A DNA stretch of 64,000 nucleotides from Capitulum mitella. Its lineage: Eukaryota > Arthropoda > Thecostraca > Pollicipedomorpha > Pollicipedidae. This document shows, one piece after another, positions 10,471-21,055 of the stretch; position 1 is the stretch's first letter; each line of letters starts with the position of its first letter. The notes below the pieces were generated by a model. It was not told the DNA's origin and did no database searches. It was given only the letters and a program-made list of their open reading frames with translations. The translations under genes and the position numbers were made by a program. Location of the stretch: positions 5,237,481 to 5,301,480 of the forward strand of contig CP099844.1 in NCBI GenBank assembly GCA_030062745.1. Reading direction: 5' to 3'.

Positions 10471-11350
10471 TTTCATTTATTGTCCTTGCATTCCTTCGCG
10501 ACTTCGCGACTGTTGCATTTCTACTTTTGCGCACAACGACGGATGCATGTCTTTCTTCCTTTTAACAAGGCAAATTAAATTCCTGGTTTGGTCATGGATA
10601 TATCGCGAAAGAAAAGATGCATTCGATCGGTGGGCAAAGGTAAGGCACAGGGGCGCAGAAATGTCCCGGAATGTTGACGGATGAGCAAAATCCTTTTTAT
10701 GGTATTCTTTCCGGGTATCACCATGGTGTCATGCTTTGGGGATCGGAAATGCGTCAAATAAAACAAATCGTAATAACTGCATGCCTGTACGGAGGTCCCT
10801 TTTGAGATCGGCAAGAGCCCACTTTACAGGTCAGCAGCGCATCTTTCTGTGTACATACATTGGATTCTGTGACAGCGATGCACCAGACTATGGGCGTAGG
10901 AACAGGGAGGGGAGGCCATACCCCCTTCTTTTTGGGAAATTTGAAATAAGTCCTATGGAGGAAAACGTCTCGCCCGACCCCCCCCCCCCCTCCATGCGAT
11001 ACGAATACCTCCGTATACAAGTTTTTGCGAATGCAAAGATTCTGCGTCGTTTTGCAGAAGGATTAAGATGAGGTCCCCTTTTCTCCTTTTAACTAATTTT
11101 ATCCGAAAGGTCTGCATGGCCGGCTTTTGGTTCAGAGCATCTGCGTGCTAAGCAGAGCTTGTTGCCTCGCGATTCCAGCTCAACGGATAATTTTGCGTCC
11201 AACTTTTTCAGCCAGAGACGACCGCAGAGGGATGTCTCGTGCCGCACATTGTTGCGACACGGCCTCCCCGTGCAGGGTTTACCCTCCCTAGTGAGTTACC
11301 AATTGATTACACTATGAATGGTCGGGCCAAACAATTCGAGTCCCGGTTCT
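10471..11350. other. Sequence between inverted minisatellite blocks
   Basis: No gene recognised. A poly-C run (CCCCCCCCCCCCC) lies near 10978-10991. Immediately after it (10995-11045) come a few isolated copies of the TACGAA/TTCGTAT-type motif shared by the flanking minisatellites. The rest is unremarkable. Confidence 0.45.
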
Positions 11351-11424
11351 TTGTTTCCAGGATTCGAACCCGACACCATCGGGACCAGAGACAACGTCCT
11401 TACCCTCTCGGCCAGGAGGACGGC
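11351..11424 (-). other. tRNA-like sequence, probable SINE head or tRNA pseudogene
   Basis: On the minus strand CCTGGCCGAGAGGGTAAGGA resembles an RNA polymerase III A box, as in Leu/Ser tRNAs. About 35 nt later comes GGGTTCGAATCC, a perfect B box. The T arm can pair (TCGGG with CCTGG, two G-U pairs). However, the sequence after it (AAACAAA) cannot pair with the expected acceptor strand (GTCCTCC), and the D stem has mismatches. It is therefore not a functional tRNA as read. A tRNA-derived SINE is the likeliest source; no tail or body was delimited. Confidence 0.5.
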
Positions 11425-11684
11425 GGACAAATTCTTGGCATCTAAGGTATCTTATGACAAAGGAAACAATTGTTCCGACTAAAATGCAAGAAAATGACGA
11501 TGTAGTTCAAATAACTTTTCGGCTGCTGAGTCCTCTGGCGGTCATCAGGTGTCATTGCGTGATCAGGACAGTCATTTCATGTTTAAAGTCACGATGAGAA
11601 AAATTCAACATGAAGCCTTTCGTGTGATCATCATCACAACGCAAATTTTGAGGACCCCTCCCCCCACAAAAAATACGAGGCATG
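11425..11684. other. Intergenic sequence between the tRNA-like sequence and the second minisatellite
   Basis: No coding or RNA feature is recognised. If the tRNA-like sequence is a SINE head read on the minus strand, its body would lie to the left of 11351, not here. Confidence 0.4.
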
Positions 11685-11687
11685 AAG

Positions 11688-11802
11688 TTTTGCGTAAACG
11701 AAGAAATGCAATACGAAGACTGCGTATACGAAGAAATGCAATACGAACAAAAGTATGTGCGAAGAAATGCGTACACGAAGTTTTGCTCCTACGAAGTTTG
11801 TG
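11688..11802 (-). repeat. Inverted copy of the TTCGTATCGCAAATC minisatellite
   Basis: At least seven variants of ACGAAGAAATGCAATACGAAG run through this stretch, which is the reverse complement of the motif at 10205-10470. The two blocks face each other across about 1.2 kb, an arrangement seen in foldback-type elements. Confidence 0.75.
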
Positions 11803-11985
11803 CTGCATTTTTTGTCTTTTTTGCTTTTTGTTTGCATTTGATGAAATTTCGCAGGCCTTTCCAAACCCACCAAAGCTATTCGGCATAACGTATTTCAATA
11901 GCGCAGTCCGTTGCTGCCGGCACGGGTCTGGACAATAGAGGCCATCGGTAGCTGCGGGCCAGGGTCCGCGGAGCAAAAGCCGGCG

Positions 11986-12150
11986 CAGGCCGGGACAGCA
12001 ATGACCGCCGAAGACGGAAACAGCAGAGGGAGGCTCAGGCCGGGACAGCAAAGACCGGATCAGGCCGGAGCAGCAATGGCCGCCGAGGACGGGAACAGCA
12101 GGGGGCGGCTCAGGCCGGGACAAGGAAGATTGACTCGGGCCGGGGCGACG
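11986..12150 (+). repeat. 50/25-bp GC-rich minisatellite
   Basis: CAGGCCGGGACAGCAA recurs at 11986, near 12036 and 12061, and at about 12111. It gives a 50-bp unit, a 25-bp half unit and another 50-bp unit. Each long unit contains GCCGA(A/G)GACGG(A/G)AACAGCAG. Open frames on both strands are by-products of the repeat. Confidence 0.75.
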
Positions 12151-12179
12151 GAGGCCGACCGACGCTCGATCGACTGAGG

Positions 12180-12623
12180 CCGGCACCATGAAGCCGATCA
12201 TGAAACTGAGACGATGTTTGGCGTTGTTTCGTTTCGCGTTTTACATCCTGTTCCTTTCGTTAATATCTCTTTATAAAACTGCTAGTTATAAATGATAAAA
12301 TATTAATTGCAAAATCCCATTTGAAGCACGCAATGCAGGCCAATGACGGGTCACAGAGCAACAAAAATTAACCAATGGCAACGCCCGAGACTTTTCCAAG
12401 GGTGCGCGATACCTGCTGATCCGTCAACGCAAAGCATTCAACAATGAATTCATTGCTTGGTTCTCAGAACAGGGAATTGATTCTGATTCAGATCCACAAC
12501 GTATTCTTTAAGTGACACGATTCATTTCTGGTTCAGATTTATTAGTGCATCGTTTTCCCTTCCAACGGCCCCATAACAATCTGCATATTCATTCAAATGC
12601 CCAGTTTATTGATTAATACAATG

Positions 12624-12625
<2 letters not shown>
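12180..12625. other. AT-rich intergenic sequence
   Basis: No exon, RNA gene or repeat boundary is recognised. GATTCTGATTC-like words near 12478-12490 also appear around 34200-34350. Confidence 0.4.

Positions 12626-12667
<42 letters not shown>
12626..12667. repeat. (TA)n microsatellite
   Basis: An uninterrupted TA dinucleotide run of about 20 units, flanked by AT-rich sequence. Confidence 0.95.
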
Positions 12668-12668
<1 letters not shown>

Positions 12669-15537
12669 GAACAAGGTATATAAATAAATAATACATCTTA
12701 GAAATACAGTACGAGTTATACGTTAGAATATGTAAAACAATAATATAATTTAAAACAACGTAGTGTCCTTGCATATTTGGTTAACACAATTAAACATCTG
12801 ATTTGAGGTGATGAGGACTGAGGAATTCAACTCGTGGTTAAAAAAGAAGATTCAGCATTTGTTCCATGAACAGATCAGTAGTGGAAATGACTAATGCAAT
12901 AGGGTATTTGTAAGAATAGTGAATTTAAGACGGCATGGAACCTTTCGTAAGTATTTGGGTAATACTTATATACCTGATCTGAGTCGGCGAGGACTGAGGA
13001 ACAAAAATGATGGTTTGAAAAGCAGTTTCATTATGTGTTCAGGAGTATATGACTCTAGCATAGTATGGAAATACATTGGGCACCTGAATTTCCGAATATG
13101 TGAGCATTCTTGCGAGAACTTACCTTCATGACAGTAAAAATGCATCGAGCACTAAACAAATGAGTGAAAGCTATGCTGATTTAGAGCAAGAACGTGGGAG
13201 GACCCACAAAGCGGGGGGGGGGCAAAGGTGTTTTTCCGTAGCATTAATGCTACATTTTCAAAAAAAATGGGGCTCCGGGCGCCGTCTTCTTACGTCTGAG
13301 ATGTGAAGACAATTTCGAAAGGTTCAGCTTGAACTGCAGACTGGCATCTTTGATTGATGACTTGCAATGTACACCGCCTTTATTGTTTTTCGCTGGCAAT
13401 GGCAACGTGAAGATAGGACGATTTATTTATGCTTCATTCTCCACCTCGACATCATATGGGTAGCTCAGTCCGAACTGACTCAGAAGCGAGCACAGGCTTG
13501 CTGTTCGACTGGCCGCAATAGTTGGTAAACGAAAACAAGTCGTATATTATCTTATGCAATATAACGAGTTATAAGTTATGATTCATCTGTCATATGGGTG
13601 ATTATCTTATTTACATGGATTGTGTCATGTCATTTTATCATATTTATTTTACACATGTTTTTAGTAACTGTGGCGCCTGCAGTCAATGGCAATTGTCACA
13701 AAACTGTAGCACCTATTGCACGTGATGCAATACACAACAAGAACGAACTGAATGAAAGACATTGCATATTTGGCAGTCTTGCAAAGCTGCACGCGCTTAG
13801 TTTTTCATGCAGATTCCGCCCTTTTAACAGGCTTTTCCTATCACTTTGTTAGGTTTCTGAAAATAAAAGAGCATATCGTGGGTGACACAAGCGGTAACAT
13901 GCCGCGGTGTCAGCAACTACTGGTTGGGTACCACGCATTGTGTGAAGGAAAGATATATCGCAAAAGTGAGCAATAATTGTCGTGTTCATCGTGTGCGAAT
14001 AGCTTGAAAGAGTGTCCCACGGCAGCAACTATGATTCCTTGATTGTTGCTCTAATTGACTGCATGTCTGGAAACCCACATCTGCAAAAATCGGATTCTTA
14101 TGGATGGTCGTTGCTCCGGTTCCCAATGCACCATTTCGAAAATCTGTCTCCTCGAACCCTCGTTACCTAAGCTTCCCCTAATTGCTCACATCTCGATTAA
14201 TCGGTGTGGGGGCATTTTCCAAGCTGTCGTGTTCAGGGCTATTTTTCGGCAGGTTCTTTCCATGTAACACCGTAGAAAGCTGGAAGGGCCGCGGCCACGT
14301 TGGTAGAGTTGCTATGGGCTGCCTACCCACCTGTGAGCTGCTACACCTATGCCTCGATTTTCAACGGGCGGGCGAGACTGCCCTAACGGAGGTGCATGAG
14401 TGTAGGCACATTCTGAAGTTTGGCGGGACCAGAGACATTTCGAGACCCTTCCATGGCATGGTGTATCGGGATAGCTTGTGCTGAGATCACAACTTGTGCT
14501 AAGATCATCCAAAAAGTGGGTATGGCCTTTGTTCCACCGTCCCGCACGAGCTGTGTCATTCGTTCCGGGTATGAGCCCGTCAGCCTGACCTAGCTCCGTG
14601 GCCGACAAGACGTCTGGTCGGCCTTCTTGTCTCAGCCAAAACGCAGCGACAGCCGCTGACTGATCGGATAGCCTGATAGTCAGGATGACTTTTTACCAAA
14701 CAAAAAGCGAGAAAATGATCGATCGAGGGACAGCCTGGGACGGAAGGGATTATAGACAGTGGTGGGAAGAAACTCGCCATTTGAGGAACAACACATTGGT
14801 AAAAAAACATGAAGAAAAAGCGTGACCATATCCGTGACTTTAACTGCTTGCATGCATAGCATATGCAGCAAATATGACGCAACGGGTACATAACTGCGCT
14901 TTTTAAAATCTCCCAGATTGGCATAGGGGATTACCGTCATGATGGCAATAATTGGGGCATCACAAAATCCCCCGGATGGCTGACGCGCTTGCATCTTTAT
15001 CGGATTTTTTTGCCACGTGCCGTTGCAATGCTAATCGCGAAGCCTTTGTTAGTGCACGAAGAGCATGGCCATTGTCTGGTATCTAAGGCTCGCAGACTCC
15101 TCTCGAACACGGTCTCTGAGAAATAACTTCCATTATTAGCTACGTAATGACAGGTTATCATGCCGCTCCTCGACAGTACAGGACGATTCACAGGGCTTGT
15201 GGGTACGTGTTTTTCTTCTGAAAGAGTGATGGTCAGCCACAAATTTTCTTGGCCGCGTATTGTACCTGTAATGCATGACAATCGATAGCACAAAACCCAA
15301 ACAAGATTTATTTTATGGCGAAGGAAAATCTGAACGTAGGAGTGACGATCTACATCGAGGTTGGACTATTTATGGCTTTTCTCCCAAAAATATTCTGAGC
15401 TTAATTGATATCCCGTAGGTGACTGGCGCATTCCACTTGGCTGACAAAGGAGCAGAGATTGTCTCAGCTGCTGGAAGTCACTTTTGTGCAACTGACGTGA
15501 GATCTCTTCTGCGTTCAGTACCACGGCCTGGATCTTA
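12668..15537. other. AT-rich intergenic sequence, no gene recognised
   Basis: No coding exon is supported; frames reach at most about 115 residues and match no family I know. A GAGGACTGAGGAA motif occurs at about 12812 and again near 12988, hinting at an old duplication. A poly-G run lies near 13215. The 14.2-15.3 kb part has no visible structure. Confidence 0.45.
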
Positions 15538-16270
15538 TTAACACGCGTAGTGGAAGAGGGTTTCATGCTAACGCGCACTGGAAAGGGAACACTTTTGTGC
15601 CCCCTCTGATCTCGGAAACGGAAAAAAAGCTAGAGACACGAAATTCTAAGGGTAGGATAAGACTATAAAGAGTTACATTTTGTGCGATTCTTATAGCCCT
15701 AGGTCAATATCTTCAAGGTCAAATGGGGTCAACAATGTCAACTTTGGACACCCTCTCGGCCCTTACAACCCATTCCGTGCGGCTGTCCCAATGTAACGGG
15801 AAAAGGACTCGTGTTAGACTTTTCAGACGTGGAATACAACAATTTCCATTCATTTGACGTCTTGAGTGAAGAATTCGGGTCGAATTCATTTCAGGCCACT
15901 GACTCATGACGTCATATTTCCATTTTTGGCAGATCAGATTTCGAGCAGCACGTGTGATTGGCGTAGCTTAGTGTAAATAAGGGAGCTAAACGCATCATTT
16001 AGCGCATTCTCCGTGAAGACAGCCAACATCAGTATATTTGGTCACTTCTGCGCTCATTAACCTTAACATGGTCAAAAAACTAAAGCGAGGTCATTGGCCT
16101 TAGATTTAGCTTTTTAACCCAAAGAAAGTTCTATGTTAACTGTTTGCAGAAAAGACATTTCGTTGCCATGTACCCAGTTACATGATTTAATTATTGTAAA
16201 ACGTAAAAACTATATGTATATATTTTTTTTATTTAAAGCGTATCAATGCGCGCAAACGTATTTCCATTAA

Positions 16271-17479
16271 CCCTATTCCCGGCAGGGGGCGGAATCCGCC
16301 CCCCTCGGGTTTTTTGCTTTCCAATTCCAGGCTTTTTAACGCAGCTTCACGAAACTTGGTCACTTTTCCTAGCCATTCTTTCTACGTGCCGTGGCAAAAT
16401 TTCAAAGTTCTACTTTGCTCAGGGGCGGAGCCAGGCAACGTTTTTGGGAGGCACCTCATGCCATTTTTGGCCATGTTAAGGGTAAAATGAAAATGTCTGC
16501 CAAAAACAACGTTTTTAAGATAGAATTTAAAACTTTATATGGATGTATAGCTAAATAGTTGGGCCATGTGCAGATGTAATTTTGTTTACCTGAGGTCATT
16601 TTACAAGGTCGGGTCAAGGTCAAAAGTCAAATTTTGTTTTTTCGCAATAATTTCGGCGCCGTTTTTTCAAATGCCAAACCCGGAATGCACATGACGTAGA
16701 AGGGTGCCTTCTACTTGTGTACCAAGTTTCAGCTTGATGTCAGGTTGGGTCACGGAGCTATGACCTAAAATGTCAGTGCGCGTACCCTATATCGCAATAG
16801 CCATAAAATGAAATTTTTGAAATAGAGTGAATTCAAATGATTGAAAACGTTTACAGATAGTATTAAATGCATAGGAGATTATTCCAAGTGACCCCAAGGT
16901 CACTGGAGGTCATTTAAGGTCAAAGGTCACAAGTTGATCTGAGAAACGTGTGACCATGACAGTTCCCCCTTTTTCATGTCCCTGGCACCGCCTATGCTAA
17001 CATTATACAAACATTGTAATGCGATTTGTACTTCTTTAGTATAACATGACTAGCAGAAGCCAAAAAATGGTGTTTGCCTCTTTTGTTCATCCAGTTATTA
17101 GAAAACTAATCCTCCTATTTTTGAAACCCCGTGAACGCCCATGAATTTTCTCAAAATTTCAGATTTGCGGACCCATGGTAAAAGCCCTATTCATAATCCT
17201 ATTCTCTCGATTCATGCCAGTTTCATCGAAATCGGTTGATAAACAACGGAGTTATAAGAAGTCCAAAAGTACCCCCATTTTGCCATTTTTGCCCCCCTGT
17301 ATCCACAAATTTCGAAATTTTGGAAATTTCTTTTTATAAAAATGTAGTTCACGTGACGGAAAATCGATTGCCGTTTGTTGCGATGAAATCGGAGAAGTAG
17401 TTCTCGAGATCTCAGGGGGGGGCCGAATCCGCCCCCCTGCCGGGAATCGGCCATACCGTCTAGCCCTCCGGGAATAGGG
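16271..17479 (+). mobile_element. TTAA-type (piggyBac-like) non-autonomous transposon family A, complete copy A1
   Basis: The 1209-bp body begins CCCTATTCCCGG (16271-16282) and ends with the exact inverse CCGGGAATAGGG (17468-17479). TTAA lies directly outside each end (16267-16270, 17480-17483). This is the structure piggyBac transposases create. The right side also carries an inner CCGGGAATCGG motif about 28 bp from the tip. The sequence between is non-coding and holds several AGGTCA-type hexamers. A related inverted copy lies at 6880-8055. A related uninterrupted insertion site is preserved at 4754-4775. Confidence 0.88.
16917..16929 (+). promoter_or_regulatory. Perfect DR1 nuclear-receptor-type motif inside transposon A1
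   Basis: AGGTCAAAGGTCA is two AGGTCA half-sites one base apart, the consensus bound by RXR/HNF4/COUP-type receptors. Related half-sites flank it (GTGACC near 16889, AAGGTCAC at 16897, GAGGTCAT at 16907). Whether any receptor binds is unknown. In copy A2 the matching place (about 7385-7425) is mutated. Confidence 0.6.
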
Positions 17480-17925
17480 TTAAGTTCTTTGAAGACATAT
17501 TTCATACAAATCGACATATTCCAAGGCAGACCTGGATCAGGTCACAAGCTCGGTTGACCTTGGCCTTTGACGATCTTGACCTTCATTGACTCTGGCTTTG
17601 GTCTTGGTACATCCATCAGTTATCCCCGAATAATGCCGGCTAATAATGTTCAAACCGTAATCTTATGTAGAACGCTAGTCCTCTCACAAAGTTTCTATAT
17701 GTCTGCGACAACCGCTGTTTTAGTTACGTTTGTTTGGATTCAGATGACTCAAAGCTCAAAAATTTAAGGACGATTTGCGATGTCTGCATCAGTCGACGAG
17801 CTATTGAATTATTATAAGTCACAATGCTGCAGCGACCAGACCCGATCCGTTTTCGAGATTTTCAAGAAAAAGAGGTGGGGGAGGGGAGCACAAAAGTGCC
17901 TCCTCCCTTCCAGTCTGCGTGTTAA

Positions 17926-18465
17926 TGTTTACTGTCGAGGACGGATCCAGACCATGTACTAGGGGGGGGGGGGGCCTCGGGCGGCGCCACCGTGGGGCAC
18001 GCGGGGGTACATGTACCCCACAGTTATTTCATTGTGGGGTACTGAGTACATCCAGTACTCCACGATAATCGTAGCCTGTGGGGTGAAATATAATTGGAAA
18101 GTTGTTTGCATATGGAAGTATTCTGGAAACTTAGTCATTTAGAGAAACTGGCTGCTGAGAGACAGTTACCAGCACAACTTCGATAGGAATCTGAAATGTG
18201 GTGCGCTGTAAAGCAAAATTTTATGACGTCATTTTTTCCGGTGAGATTTAACTTTAGATGTATTATTACAAATTGTTTTCATGGCGGTTTGTTGTGTAAT
18301 GTCAAACAAAAACATTTCTTAAAGGGCTTGCTAATTTTAATCATTTCGGCCACATAACAGCGAATTTTTTGTTAAAAAGATCGTAAACCGCAAATGAAGT
18401 GGCCCAAATTCGGAAAATACCAAGTTTTGAAAGGGGTCTCCTTTAAAAATTCATCGTCTTAGTTG
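17926..18465. other. Intergenic sequence with poly-G and a short palindrome
   Basis: No gene. A 12-13-base G run lies at 17962-17974. GGGGTACATGTACCCC at 18004-18019 is a perfect 16-bp palindrome, and a further GGGGTACTGAGTACATCCAGTACTCC stretch follows at 18036-18061 with repeated GTAC words. The remainder is AT-rich and featureless. Confidence 0.5.
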
Positions 18466-18760
18466 CGCCAATGGTGGCATCCCACAATTAAAAATCCCTG
18501 TCGCCGCCCTGAGGGGGATGGGAGCCAAATCTCCATCTGTGTAACCTGACGTACCACCAAATAGATTTCTTCTCGGATTTCGGCCGATTTGTTTCGCCAT
18601 TTTCGAAAATCATGGTATATTTTCGAAACAGATGACAACATAACAAAAATACAGTTTTCCTCCCGAGAAAAGTGCCAAAAGACACAATGTCCCCCTTTTC
18701 CGACGACGAGGGGCCATGACCCCGATGCCCCTTCCCCTCCGGGATCCAACAGTGGTTACT
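18466..18760 (+). repeat. Dispersed repeat R1, copy 1
   Basis: This matches 47385-47610 in order: CAAAT(C/T)TCCATC, GGATTTCGGCCG, GCCATTTTCGAAAA, GGAAACAAA-like, GTTTTCC, then GACGA(C/A)G..GGGGC(C/A)ATG(A/G)CCCCGATGC. Both copies lie on the same strand. Ends are approximate and no terminal repeats or target duplication were found, so the class is unknown. Confidence 0.75.
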
Positions 18761-18957
18761 GTATGCCACGGAGTTCATTCAGTGAGCTCTGTATTCGCCG
18801 CGAATGAAGATAGCAGTAGGTGTTCGAGTTGCCTTGCCCTTTTCGTGGCAGGCTATGACAGCATGGTCTGACAAGACGTACTGGGCCAGAGTCCATATCC
18901 CTTTATAAGCCTTTTCGAGGCCAGACGTTGATTGTTCGGTATCTGAAACGGGAGGAA

Positions 18958-19110
18958 ACCAGGGGTGTAGTCAGGATTTCGCCTGGGAGGGGACCAGGAC
19001 AAACCTAATCCCCTTCAAAATTGAAAGCCTTTCGGATCCGCCCGCTTTATTTAAGAGTTCCAAAAATTGTTGTTGATTTTCATTTCCGAAGTGTAAGGAG
19101 ACTAAGTTTT
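18958..19110 (+). repeat. Dispersed repeat R2, copy 1
   Basis: The core CAGGATTTCGCC..GGGGACCAGGACAAACCTAATCCCC is shared with 35893-36025 and, inverted, with 28250-28390. All three continue into a TTCCAAAAAT(T)GTTGTTGATTT-like stretch. Class and exact ends are unknown. Confidence 0.7.
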
Positions 19111-19484
19111 CTATGCCAAAGGGGCGGAACACGGCCTCCTTGGCCCCCTTGGCGACGACTGTGGATGGAACGTAGGCGGTGATTAGTCAGAGGCCTTCCA
19201 GTATGAAGGGAAAGTACGACGGACTGATTCAACGTGCTCTCGCCTAATTCATGAGTACTTATGTCGGACAAGTAAATAGGTAGCTGGGACTGAACTAACA
19301 AGCATGTGGCCTTGAACAGTCTCATTAAGGGCGCACAGCCACTTGGGCTTCGACGTGTGGTTTTGAATGCTTGTTTGTGCATGAATTATGACGCTCAGCC
19401 TCTTGGGCTCAAGAGTACGTCTTGTGCAAAGTCACGTGTCTCGTCAGGCGTCAGTCAGTTCTATACGGTTTACGGTCTACGTCC

Positions 19485-19692
19485 ATCCCATTGTATAAAT
19501 GATTTGGGGAAAGATGGGGCAAGTCGAGGGCCTTGCGACCTAATATTCCTCGAATGTAAATTTCTGAACGGATTAGCTCACTTTATTGTGATCGACGGCA
19601 ATTTTTCATATCCTGTTATTGTCTATGAAATAAGAAAATATATATCTTCTTATTCTACATTTTTTCATGTCCTGCTATCGCATATGAAATAA

Positions 19693-19762
<70 letters not shown>

Positions 19763-19781
19763 ATATATATGTATATATATA

Positions 19782-19840
<59 letters not shown>

Positions 19841-19990
19841 ACTTAAGATACAATCACAAAGCACGAAAAAATCGCCGTCGATCAAAATAAAGTGAGCTTA
19901 ATCCGTTGAGAAGCTCACATTCGGGGGATGTTGGATCGCAGGGCCCTCGGTTCGCCCTACCCTTTCCTCAAATCATTTTCACAAAACCAC
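19485..19990. repeat. Long imperfect inverted repeat around a TA microsatellite
   Basis: The left arm (about 19495-19610) has TGATTTGGGGAAAG, GAGGGCCTTGCGA, CGAATGTAAATTTCTGAACGGATTAGCTCACTTTATTGTGATCGACGGC in pieces. The right arm (about 19865-19980) has the same words in reverse complement (CGCCGTCGATC, AAAGTGAGCTTAATCCGTTGAGAAGCTCACATTCG, TCGCAGGGCCCTCGG). The arms are roughly 80% alike over about 110 bp. The layout suggests a foldback or long-TIR MITE with a microsatellite grown in its centre, or a hairpin amplified around the TA tract. Confidence 0.8.
19690..19836. repeat. Interrupted (TA)n microsatellite with a TG patch
   Basis: About 147 bp of TA repeats are interrupted by single GTATAT/GCATAT changes and by a TGTGTGTGTGTG block near 19748-19761. 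It sits at the centre of the inverted repeat. Confidence 0.93.
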
Positions 19991-21055
19991 GCCACTGTTA
20001 GGTAATACATAGTTCTGGTGTACACAGGGGAATTTGGAATAAGTGATACATAGGTGAAGGAAACGCCAATAGCCGCATGTTATAGCATATGAACTCTGTC
20101 GTCTGTGGCTTAAGACCCAAACTGAGTGGATCCAGACATCTCCCGTCGGGTGCCTGGGTCGGAGGGCATACGTTTGGAAATCGGTGGTCCCTTGCTTTCT
20201 ATTTCTCTTATCACTCCCTCCATCTGTTTTGCTCATTTGTATTTTGTGTGTTTATATTATTACATATCGGAAAAGCCTATCATCCCCATAAATACTTTTC
20301 CTCTTTAGGTTTGCGCCTGGTGATCTGGTGATTATTGGCCGGATACTGATTTAGGCGTCAAGACACTATAACGAACTTTTTACGGCGTCGGCAGCGGCTT
20401 GCACCAACCAAAAACCTGTTGGCGATTAACTACGTGTTTTGGTTAAAACACGGAAGCCCAGGGTGTTCACCAGCTCTGGATAAAACGTACTTCATATCGC
20501 AGAGCTCCCAGAGCGACACAGGCATTGCGTGGAATGGGAGCAATTTTTTGCCTGGAACAGAATCTGCTTAAAACGGCCGCAATCGTAGGTGCATGTTCCC
20601 GAAAGAGGTTTGCACGCCCTTTTATTTATTATCATTTTCGGGAAAGCATATCGCTAAATGTTGTTCTTAGCGGCATTTGTTTGAACAGTAGCTGGCACTA
20701 TCGTTCAGTAATACTCTTTGGGTAGTAAGTGGTAAGAGGTTGCTGGTATTTATCTGCCGTTCCTGCTGCAGTGAATGGGTGGCTATTTTTGCGACACTGT
20801 GCATTCCGGTGCACAGGGTGTCCATTGAGACGTCAGGTTAGCATTTGAAATAAGAACCCCTGTAGCGATAGCATGGTAGTTTTGCAGATTGGCAGCCTAA
20901 ATACATATGTTGAAAAAATGCAGCAATTTGCAGCACTTGTGCGTGCACAATGATAACCTTGCGCCAGTTAACTGCCAGGCACGCCAGGGCGTATTATTAC
21001 CTGGAGGACGTCCAGGCACATCCTAACAAAGATTGATTACCCGCCACCATACAAA
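19991..21055. other. Intergenic sequence, no gene recognised
   Basis: No exon or repeat boundary is supported. Frames are short and lack similarity to any family I know. Confidence 0.4.

Larger units (their letters stand above)
15538..17925 (+). mobile_element. TTAA-type non-autonomous transposon family B (B1), carrying a nested family A element
   Basis: The left tip is TTAACACGCGTAGTGGAAGA (15538 on). The right tip, reverse-complemented, starts TTAACACGCAGACTGGAAGG (ending at 17925). Both are followed inward by CACTTTTGTGC and a C/G-rich stretch. A second copy of the tip motif (CTAACGCGCACTGGAAAGGG) lies 30 bp inside the left end. The body is 2380 bp, of which 1213 bp is the nested family A insertion plus its duplicated TTAA. 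No transposase frame is present. TTAA flanks suggest piggyBac-type mobilisation, but the CACGC tips are not ones I can assign to a named family. Confidence 0.75.

Noticed and set aside
19655..19885. Protein with Ile-Tyr repeats
   Set aside because: It is the translation of the TA microsatellite.
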